Source: an uncultured Bacillota bacterium (GTDB lineage Bacteria; Bacillota; Clostridia; Peptostreptococcales; Anaerovoracaceae). From it: DNA of 7,462 nucleotides. A model generated the notes under the pieces. It made no database searches. It saw only the letters and a list, made by a program, of their open reading frames with translations, and was not told where the DNA came from. The stretch's first letter is position 1. The number at the start of each line of letters is the position of its first letter. The translations under genes and the position numbers were made by a program. The stretch lies in NCBI GenBank assembly GCA_947302945.1, contig CAMYWZ010000053.1, positions 1-7,462 of the forward strand, read 5' to 3'. Positions 1 to 5,394 of this stretch are shown here, piece by piece.

Positions 1-1
1 G

Positions 2-1582
2 TCCCGCCTCACGTACTACATGGTCCCGGACATCTTCAAAGAGCTGGACAAGATACCCGAAACACCCGGCGGCAAGACCGATTCGAAGGCCCTTGCGGCC
101 ATCCCCATAGAAGTCGAAGGCGTCTACCGGGCGCCCCAGACCCCGTATCAGAAAGCCATCTGCGAAGCCTTCGCGGCAGTCCTGCAGATGGAGAAGGTCG
201 GCCTTGACGACAACTTCTTCGACAACGGCGGAGACAGCCTGCACACAGCCGAGCTCCTCTACGAGATAGGCTCGCGCCTGCCGGAGGCCGAAGCCGCGTA
301 CGAAGACATCTTCCGCTATCCGACACCGGAGCTTCTTGCGCAGTACCTCTACGTCAAACAGACCGAAAAGGACCGCAAGCGCACCAACCCCTTAAGAAAG
401 CTCGATTACACGGGCTTTGAGGAGCTCCTTTCCCGCAACGAGCTTCCGGACGGCAAAAAGCCCGAGACTCACGGCCTTGGAAACGTCCTGCTCACAGGTG
501 CCAGCGGATTCCTGGGTATCCATGTTCTTGCCCAGCTCCTGAAGCACAAAGAGCTCTGGTACAATATCTACTGCCTGGTGCGTTCCACAAAGCGCCAGCC
601 TGCAGAAAAGCGCCTCAAGAGCACGCTCTTCTATTATGAAGAGAAGAGCTGCGACGATCTTTTCGGCAAGCAGCTGTTCGTGCTTGAAGGCGACATTTCG
701 GATCCGAAGATCTTTGCCGAGCCATTTGACGGCCGCATAGACACTGTCATCAACTGCGCCGCGAACGTCTCGCACTTCGCCTTCGACGACAAGCTGGACC
801 GCATCAATACGGGCGGAGTCCGCAACCTTACGGAGCTTTGCGCAAAGCACTGCGCGGCTCTGGTCCAGGTATCCACGATCAGTGTCGGCGGCGCCTACGA
901 ATCCGGCAGCAAGCCACTTACTCTTACTGAAAAAGACCTGTTCATAGGCCAGGAGATAAGCAACCAGTACATACTCTCCAAGTACATGGCTGAGTACGAA
1001 GCCTTAAGCGCGGCTGTAAAGCACGGCATACCTGTCAAGATGATGCGCGTGGGCAACCTTCAGGGCCGCATCTCGGACGGCGAGTTCCAGATGAACCGCA
1101 AGACCAACGCCTTCACCCGCCAGATCGCTTCCTATGTAAGGATAGGCAAGGCTCCGGAGAGCCTGTACAACGCCACCGTAAACTTCTCGCCTGTGGACGA
1201 CGTCGCTAAGATGATAGTCAATCTAGCGACTCTGCCCAAGGACTACACGGTGTTCCACGTCTATCCCCCGAAGGAAGTCGAATTCAAGCGCCTCTTTACG
1301 ACCTTAAAGAGCGTCGGCTACGAAGTGAAGATAGTCTCCGACGAGGAGTTCGAAGCGACCGTCAAGGAGCTCTCCGAGACCGAAGAGGGCAGGAAAGCGC
1401 TTGAAGGCATCTTCGTGGAAAGGCCGGACCTTCGCTATCAGCAGACAGCTATAAACGATGACTTTACGCAGAAGATGATCACGTCTCTGGGAATAGACTG
1501 GAACATCATCTCTGATGAGTATCTTGAGAAATATTTCCGCGCGCTCGAAACGCTCGGAGCATTTGACGACGATGATTTTTGA
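2..1582 (+). CDS. Non-ribosomal peptide synthetase, C-terminal part (end of A domain, carrier domain, terminal thioester reductase), 5' truncated
   Basis: The frame is open from base 2, so the gene starts upstream; the ATG at 20 is an internal Met in the adenylation-domain tail. Numbering residues from that Met, 1-25 carry the A10 motif (PGGKTD, with the expected catalytic Lys19), followed by a carrier domain with the motif DNFFDNGGDSL, whose Ser73 (bases 236-238) would take the phosphopantetheine arm. From about residue 155 a short-chain-dehydrogenase-like reductase domain runs to the end: nucleotide-binding LLTGASGFLG at 157-166, VSTIS at 284-288, and a YILSK catalytic Tyr/Lys pair at 317 and 321. 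Such Lys2/MxaA-type reductase domains release the bound peptide with NAD(P)H as an aldehyde or, after a second reduction, an alcohol. Gut Clostridia are known to use NRPSs of this type to make peptide aldehydes that cyclise to pyrazinones. The substrate cannot be read here because the A-domain pocket lies outside the window. Confidence 0.95.
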   Translation, partial: SRLTYYMVPDIFKELDKIPETPGGKTDSKALAAIPIEVEGVYRAPQTPYQKAICEAFAAVLQMEKVGLDDNFFDNGGDSLHTAELLYEIGSRLPEAEAAYEDIFRYPTPELLAQYLYVKQTEKDRKRTNPLRKLDYTGFEELLSRNELPDGKKPETHGLGNVLLTGASGFLGIHVLAQLLKHKELWYNIYCLVRSTKRQPAEKRLKSTLFYYEEKSCDDLFGKQLFVLEGDISDPKIFAEPFDGRIDTVINCAANVSHFAFDDKLDRINTGGVRNLTELCAKHCAALVQVSTISVGGAYESGSKPLTLTEKDLFIGQEISNQYILSKYMAEYEALSAAVKHGIPVKMMRVGNLQGRISDGEFQMNRKTNAFTRQIASYVRIGKAPESLYNATVNFSPVDDVAKMIVNLATLPKDYTVFHVYPPKEVEFKRLFTTLKSVGYEVKIVSDEEFEATVKELSETEEGRKALEGIFVERPDLRYQQTAINDDFTQKMITSLGIDWNIISDEYLEKYFRALETLGAFDDDDF

Positions 1583-1604
1583 TGATGAAAGGAGTTAGGC
1601 AGAA

Positions 1605-3476
1605 ATGGTAGTTTTTCTGTGGTCGTTTGCGGTATTCTTCGCCTCGGTGTTTGCCGGGCTGATCGCCGGCGTTACGCTTACGCCTAAGTTCGGCAAAGGC
1701 AAGATGGCTCTGTGGTGGATACTGTTTGCCGTAGTGGGCCTTGGCGTAGCCTATCTGAGCTATACGGTCAACCTTTACAATGACCTTGTAGGTATACTCG
1801 GGCTTACCATACTGCTTTGCGTAGGTGTCATTTATTTGTACAAGGAGACTACGGCTGAAAAGCTCTTCGTAGGCCTGATGTCCGCCCTGATCGCGAACGT
1901 GGCTACGTTCATGTTCTGCGGCACCACCGATACCTTCGTCGGCGCGCGTCTGGGATTCTTCGACAGCGGCACTCCCTACAACGTGCCGAACATCCTGCTG
2001 TTCATAGGGATAAAGGTAGTGGTGTACGCTGTCATCTTCGTGCTGTATATGATCTTCGTGCGCAAGATCGTGCGCGGCGTCCTGGAGATGGCAGGCGAAA
2101 GCATCAAGACCTACCTCGTAGTGCCTGCGGTATCCGTCGTAGGATTCTACGTTATCAACCTCATCACCAACAACACAGGCATCATCCCGACGAATTCGTG
2201 GTTCCTGCCTCTCTACCTGACCATATGCGTCATCTTCATCGTGGAATATCTGCAGATATTCAATTCGGTGCGCCTTACAGCCGAGAAGATGCAGAGCGAG
2301 AAGGAAAAGGAACGTATAGGAGCAGAGCTCAACGTAGCCACGCAGATCCAGGCTGATATGCTGCCGAGGATCTTCCCGGCCTTCCCGGAAAGGACAGAGT
2401 TCGACCTCTTCGCTTCGATGGCTCCCGCAAAGGAGGTCGGAGGAGACTTTTACGACTTCTTCCTCATTGATGACGACCACATAGGTCTTGTCATGGCAGA
2501 CGTTTCCGGCAAGGGCGTTCCTGCCGCTCTGTTCATGGTAATAGCCAAGACCCTAATCAAAAACCGCGCGCTTTTAGGCGAGAGTCCGGCTACGGTCCTC
2601 AGGAACGTTAACGAACAGCTGTGCGAAGGCAACGAAGCCGAGCTCTTCGTTACCGTCTGGCTTGCTGTGATACAGATATCCACAGGCAAAGGCATGGCAG
2701 CCAACGCAGGCCACGAACATCCTGTCATCCGCCGCGCTGGCGGGCAGTACGAGCTTGTAACTTACCGTCACTCGCCGGCAGTTGCAACAATGGAAGGCAT
2801 AAAGTTCAGGGAGCATCCCTTCGAGCTTCATCCCGGCGACAGCCTCTTTGTATACACTGACGGTGTTCCCGAAGCCACGGATTCAAAGGACGTGCTCTTC
2901 GGCAACGACCGCATGCTCGAGGCTCTCAACAAGGAACCGGACGCTGCTCCCGAAAAGCTCCTCACGAACGTCCGCAGCAGCATAGACGCCTTCGTAGGCG
3001 ACGCGCCTCAGTTCGACGATATAACCATGCTGGGGTTTACCTATCTGGGACCGGCTGGTGACGGCACAAAGGAGCTTACAATAGAGGCAAAGCCCGAAAA
3101 TCTGGATACCGTAACTGCTTTCATAGATGAGCAGCTGGATACTGCAGACTGCTCCATGAAGGCCAAAATGCAGATAGAGGTAGCCGTCGAGGAGCTGTTT
3201 GTAAACATAGCGCACTATGCCTACAGCCCGGAGGTCGGAAACGCTACCATAGGCGTAAAGGTCCAGGAGGACGGGAACTACGTCACCATAAGCTTCAAGG
3301 ACAGCGGCGTTCCTTACGATCCTCTTGCCAAGCCGGATCCGGACATCACGCTCTCGGCTGAAGACAGGCCGATAGGCGGCCTAGGCATCTACATGGTCAA
3401 GAAGAGCATGGACGATGTCAAGTACGAGTACAAGGACGGCCAGAACATACTCACGATAAAGAAAAACCTCGAATGA
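1605..3476 (+). CDS. Membrane-bound SpoIIE/PP2C phosphatase fused to an RsbW-like ATPase/kinase domain
   Basis: Starts at ATG 1605 behind the Shine-Dalgarno sequence aaaggag (1588-1594), 22 bases after the NRPS stop. About seven hydrophobic helices (roughly residues 3-24, 34-56, 60-79, 86-104, 129-152, 168-188, 198-218) precede a charged helical linker (220-252). A PP2C/SpoIIE phosphatase domain follows (about 255-480), with GGDFYDFF at 279-286, MADVSGKG at 297-304, YTDG at 417-420 and DDITML at 471-476, supplying the usual metal-binding aspartates. A GHKL ATPase domain of the anti-sigma kinase type closes the protein (about 488-623): N-box EVAVEELFVN with Asn534, G1 box DSGVP (566-570) and G2 box GGLGIYMVKK (591-600). 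Phosphatases of this family reactivate STAS anti-sigma antagonists, and the RsbW-like domain binds or phosphorylates such partners. No STAS or sigma-factor gene is visible. The likely role, by inference, is to sense a membrane or external signal and control expression of the adjacent biosynthetic genes. Confidence 0.93.
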   Translation: MVVFLWSFAVFFASVFAGLIAGVTLTPKFGKGKMALWWILFAVVGLGVAYLSYTVNLYNDLVGILGLTILLCVGVIYLYKETTAEKLFVGLMSALIANVATFMFCGTTDTFVGARLGFFDSGTPYNVPNILLFIGIKVVVYAVIFVLYMIFVRKIVRGVLEMAGESIKTYLVVPAVSVVGFYVINLITNNTGIIPTNSWFLPLYLTICVIFIVEYLQIFNSVRLTAEKMQSEKEKERIGAELNVATQIQADMLPRIFPAFPERTEFDLFASMAPAKEVGGDFYDFFLIDDDHIGLVMADVSGKGVPAALFMVIAKTLIKNRALLGESPATVLRNVNEQLCEGNEAELFVTVWLAVIQISTGKGMAANAGHEHPVIRRAGGQYELVTYRHSPAVATMEGIKFREHPFELHPGDSLFVYTDGVPEATDSKDVLFGNDRMLEALNKEPDAAPEKLLTNVRSSIDAFVGDAPQFDDITMLGFTYLGPAGDGTKELTIEAKPENLDTVTAFIDEQLDTADCSMKAKMQIEVAVEELFVNIAHYAYSPEVGNATIGVKVQEDGNYVTISFKDSGVPYDPLAKPDPDITLSAEDRPIGGLGIYMVKKSMDDVKYEYKDGQNILTIKKNLE

Positions 3477-3579
3477 GTACGAAAATTCAAAAATGTGATC
3501 AAAGGTGCTGCCGGACAGAGCAGCTGTGCGTATAAACGATCAAAAGAGTATTCAAAGCTTCGGAAAGGAGTAAAAAACG
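3477..3579 (+). promoter_or_regulatory. Leader region of the RiPP precursor block, possible promoter
   Basis: At 103 bases this is the longest non-coding stretch between the forward genes and the natural place for a separate promoter. A -10-like TATAAA lies at 3531-3536, but no good -35 hexamer stands 16-18 bases upstream. Short direct repeats occur: GATCAAA at 3497-3503 and 3538-3544, and ATTCAAA at 3485-3491 and 3550-3556. The end carries a strong Shine-Dalgarno (ggaaaggag, 3562-3570) for the gene at 3580. I see no terminator hairpin after the regulator gene, so readthrough from upstream is also possible. The promoter call is weak. Confidence 0.25.
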
Positions 3580-3762
3580 ATGGATATTGAAAAGAACAAG
3601 ACTAGAGATCAGGCACTGCCCAGGCGCGAGGAAGCATTTGAGCTTCCGGATGAGATCATGGACGGCGTTGTAGGAGGATTAAACACCAGCGCCTTCAGGA
3701 ACCGCCCAAAAGATGAACCTGTTGTCTACTATGCTTTTGGCGAGAAGATCGTACAAAGATGA
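3580..3762 (+). CDS. Miniature RiPP precursor-like peptide with a shortened Nif11-type leader
   Basis: A 60-residue protein starting at ATG 3580, 9 bases after ggaaaggag; an in-frame TAA at 3571-3573 rules out a longer start. Residues 21-33 (ELPDEIMDGVVGG) match the end of the leaders encoded by the four downstream genes (ELSDE/ELPDE...D...GG), including the Gly-Gly cleavage-type motif at 32-33. The helical segment LTEEQKEK...C.T, present in all four, is missing, and the first 20 residues are charged and unrelated. The remaining 27 residues would be the core; they are rich in Arg, Lys, Pro and aromatic residues (VVYYAFGEK near the end) and have no Cys. The strong ribosome site and position at the head of the precursor row argue that it is translated. 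It could be a substrate for a partner enzyme, a decayed copy, or a regulatory peptide. Function is inferred from leader similarity and position only. Confidence 0.7.
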   Translation: MDIEKNKTRDQALPRREEAFELPDEIMDGVVGGLNTSAFRNRPKDEPVVYYAFGEKIVQR

Positions 3763-3800
3763 TCCCCTCCGGGCAGTAATATCATACTAAGGAGCAAATA

Positions 3801-4166
3801 ATGGAAAACGAGAAGATGGAAAAGACCTTCGACGGGTTCATTGATACCCTTACAGAAGAACAGAAGGAAAAGCTTGAGGAATGCAGGACCCCCGAGGAAC
3901 TGACTGCTTTTGCCGGAAAAGAAGGTATAGAGCTTTCTGAAGAAATGCTGGATGCGATCGCAGGCGGAAACATCCCCGATCACCATATCAGTCTCAATGA
4001 TTGTTATCTCTGTTCGAACTGCAGCGACCTCATGCGGAATACGTACAACACGCATGGCACACTGAAGCTTAACAAGCATTATGTGTGCCCGACATGCGGC
4101 CGTGATATCTGGGTCAGCTGGATAGGAACCACCGGTGTAACTTTCGAAGGCAGAAAAGTAAAATAA
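3801..4166 (+). CDS. Nif11-like leader RiPP precursor, five-cysteine core with zinc-ribbon-like spacing
   Basis: A 121-residue protein starting at ATG 3801 after taaggag (3788-3794). Residues 1-56 are the leader: LTEEQKEK at 17-24, Cys28, the AGKEGIELSEE stretch, and a terminal AIAGG with Gly-Gly at 55-56. This is the pattern of Nif11-like leaders that guide RiPP enzymes and end in a double-glycine processing site. The predicted core, residues 57-121, holds five Cys: C68, C71, C74, C96 and C99, as CxxCxxC and later CPTCG. Two CxxC knuckles about 22-25 residues apart resemble a zinc ribbon, so the core may bind metal, form disulfides, or be crosslinked through thioethers by the radical SAM enzyme encoded at 5395. 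A small zinc-ribbon protein captured behind a leader is a real alternative to a conventional modified peptide. Confidence 0.87.
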   Translation: MENEKMEKTFDGFIDTLTEEQKEKLEECRTPEELTAFAGKEGIELSEEMLDAIAGGNIPDHHISLNDCYLCSNCSDLMRNTYNTHGTLKLNKHYVCPTCGRDIWVSWIGTTGVTFEGRKVK

Positions 4167-4215
4167 TATCGTCAGCAGATCCGGAAACAGTTTCACTGAA
4201 AGGATGTAAAAACTG

Positions 4216-4560
4216 ATGGAAAATGAAAAGCTTAACGAGATGCTGAAAAGCATCTGGGACAACCTTACCGATGAACAGAAGGAAAAGGCCCGCTCCTGCA
4301 AGACGGCGGAAGAGCTTACGGCACTTGCCGGAAAAGAAGGCGCAGAGCTACAGGACCAGACGCTGGATGACGTTGCCGGAGGCTACGTCTTCGAAGGCAG
4401 CCTGAACGGAGCCCCTGCTTATGTAGTCATGGACGACGGCGGCGGAGTTCATGAAACCTATTTAGATCTGGGAACCGCTAAACAGAAAGCCAGAGACGCC
4501 GGCTACAGCGACAAGCTGATCGACGAAAAACAGCTCAAGAAAATACGCGGCCGCTGTTGA
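4216..4560 (+). CDS. Nif11-like leader RiPP precursor, ARDAG-type core ending in Cys (copy 1)
   Basis: A 114-residue protein. The start is fixed at ATG 4216 by an in-frame TAA at 4207-4209; the ribosome site aaagga (4199-4204) is 11 bases away, slightly far. The leader, residues 1-56, has LTDEQKEK at 17-24, Cys28, AGKEGAEL and a terminal VAGG (Gly-Gly 55-56). The 58-residue core has a glycine-rich DDGGG stretch (73-77), then ARDAG (92-96) and LKKIRGRC at its end (107-114). Its only Cys is the last residue. The second half of the core aligns with that of the next precursor (ARDAG.SD, then L..IR, then a C-terminal Cys), so these two cores are paralogous. A conserved, helix-prone core ending in Cys is unlike a typical lanthipeptide or sactipeptide core. 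The product type is unknown. Confidence 0.87.
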   Translation: MENEKLNEMLKSIWDNLTDEQKEKARSCKTAEELTALAGKEGAELQDQTLDDVAGGYVFEGSLNGAPAYVVMDDGGGVHETYLDLGTAKQKARDAGYSDKLIDEKQLKKIRGRC

Positions 4561-4599
4561 CAGCCGCGGAAAACGACAGCAGCATTCAGGAGACATACA

Positions 4600-4959
4600 A
4601 TGGAAGAAAACAAAACAGCTGAGATCCTCAGAGGCGTATGGGAAAGCCTTACCGAGGAACAAAAGGAAAAGGCTAAGCAATGCAAAACTCTGGACGAGAT
4701 CGCCAAACTTGCCGCAAGCGAAGGCATAGAGCTTCCGGACGAAGTTCTGGATGCTGCAGCAGGCGGAGTGGTTGTAGAGATCAAGGGGACCGGAACATGG
4801 TCTTCATTTAACTCTAAAGGGGATTATATCGACAACTTCGGTTCACTCGAAGCTGCGAAGAAGTCAGCCAGGGACGCAGGTGCCAGCGATGATGTTGTAA
4901 CCAAGCAGAGGCTGGACCAGATCAGGTATGAAGCCGAACGGAATAAGTCCGGCTGCTGA
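4600..4959 (+). CDS. Nif11-like leader RiPP precursor, ARDAG-type core ending in Cys (copy 2)
   Basis: A 119-residue protein starting at ATG 4600 after aggag (4588-4592), 39 bases after the previous stop. The leader, residues 1-56, contains LTEEQKEK (17-24), Cys28, ASEGIELPDE and a terminal AAGG (Gly-Gly 55-56). The 63-residue core begins with a Val/Gly/Thr/Trp stretch and continues with FGSLEAAKKS (80-89), ARDAG (90-94), SDDVV, LDQIR (105-109) and a final SGC (117-119). Like the preceding precursor it has a single core Cys, at the very end. The shared elements keep the same order and spacing up to L..IR, while the tail is longer here. This points to duplication of leader plus core followed by divergence, under constraint at ARDAG, the L..IR helix and the terminal Cys. 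Confidence 0.87.
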   Translation: MEENKTAEILRGVWESLTEEQKEKAKQCKTLDEIAKLAASEGIELPDEVLDAAAGGVVVEIKGTGTWSSFNSKGDYIDNFGSLEAAKKSARDAGASDDVVTKQRLDQIRYEAERNKSGC

Positions 4960-4976
4960 TCATCAGCGGAGCAGAA

Positions 4977-5378
4977 ATGAAAGGCGATCTAATGGACGAA
5001 AAGGCGAAAGTAATATTGGAGACACTTACGGAAGAGCAGAAAGAAAAGGCGGAAGCATGCAAAACAGCGGCAGAGCTTGCTGCTTATCTTGGCGGCCTTG
5101 GTCTGGAGCTTCCGGATGCTCTGCTGGACGAGGTCAGCGGCGGCGTCATGTCTGAGGCATACTTAAAAGACAAAACGATCACGCAGGCAGATTACGATAC
5201 ATGGGTGAAGTATTGTTATCTGCCGCCTGACGAAGGCGTAAACGCAATGGGTTACCTGATCACCTGGAACATTCCCAGGATCTGTGATTTTAAGACATCG
5301 AAGGAAAGGTACAATGCCTTTTGCACATGGTTTCTTCGCAAGGATTGCAAGTGGGGAGACGATCTGACGACGTTCTGA
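4977..5378 (+). CDS. Nif11-like leader RiPP precursor, long aromatic core with four cysteines
   Basis: A 133-residue protein if started at ATG 4977 (GGAG at 4968-4971). A second in-frame ATG at 4992 has its own AAAGG upstream (4980-4984), but the first start puts LTEEQKEK at 17-24, Cys28 and Gly-Gly at 55-56, exactly as in the three genes before it, so I prefer it. The 77-residue core is the longest of the set and unrelated in sequence to the others. It is rich in Tyr, Trp and Phe and has four Cys (C80, C103, C116, C124), the last three in the C-terminal part near aromatic residues. Four Cys could give two thioethers or two disulfides. It is the gene nearest the radical SAM enzyme, 16 bases upstream, so translational coupling to it is likely. 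Confidence 0.85.
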   Translation: MKGDLMDEKAKVILETLTEEQKEKAEACKTAAELAAYLGGLGLELPDALLDEVSGGVMSEAYLKDKTITQADYDTWVKYCYLPPDEGVNAMGYLITWNIPRICDFKTSKERYNAFCTWFLRKDCKWGDDLTTF

Positions 5379-5394
5379 TGAGAAACCTGCAGCC

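Larger units (their letters stand above)
3801..5144 (+). repeat. Four dispersed direct copies of a 168-base leader-coding segment
   Basis: The leader-coding parts lie at 3801-3968, 4216-4383, 4600-4767 and 4977-5144, each exactly 56 codons. The strongest identity at DNA level is in the segment encoding LT(E/D)EQKEK, at 3849-3872, 4264-4287, 4648-4671 and 5025-5048. The intervening core-coding stretches differ, except between the second and third genes. This is the pattern expected from tandem gene duplication with faster core divergence or core replacement; I infer the history and see only the similarity. Confidence 0.75.

Noticed and set aside
1506..2480. A 324-residue minus-strand open frame across the end of the NRPS and the start of the membrane regulator
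   Set aside because: It overlaps two clearly recognised plus-strand genes, its translation is rich in His, Arg, Glu and Asp without any recognisable domain, and it runs across a gene boundary. It is a shadow of codon bias.
3531..3536. TATAAA as the -10 box of a firm promoter for the precursor operon
   Set aside because: No credible -35 or extended -10 element is at the right distance, and no sigma-B-like pattern was seen, so it is kept only as a weak regulatory-region entry.
3485..3556. Repeated GATCAAA and ATTCAAA heptamers as operator sites or a CRISPR-like array
   Set aside because: Only two copies of each, short and A-rich, with irregular spacing; chance is a sufficient explanation.
3729..4301. 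A minus-strand open frame opposite the first two Nif11-like precursors
   Set aside because: Its Ser/Phe-rich translation is the antisense of the repeated Glu/Lys leader segments; similar antisense frames appear opposite the other leaders for the same reason.
4546..4568. A 6-bp GC hairpin (CGCGGC/GCCGCG) around the stop of the precursor at 4216, as a terminator or attenuator
   Set aside because: The stem is short, the loop is 11 bases, and no T-run follows. Possible as a processing or stability element, but not supported as a terminator.
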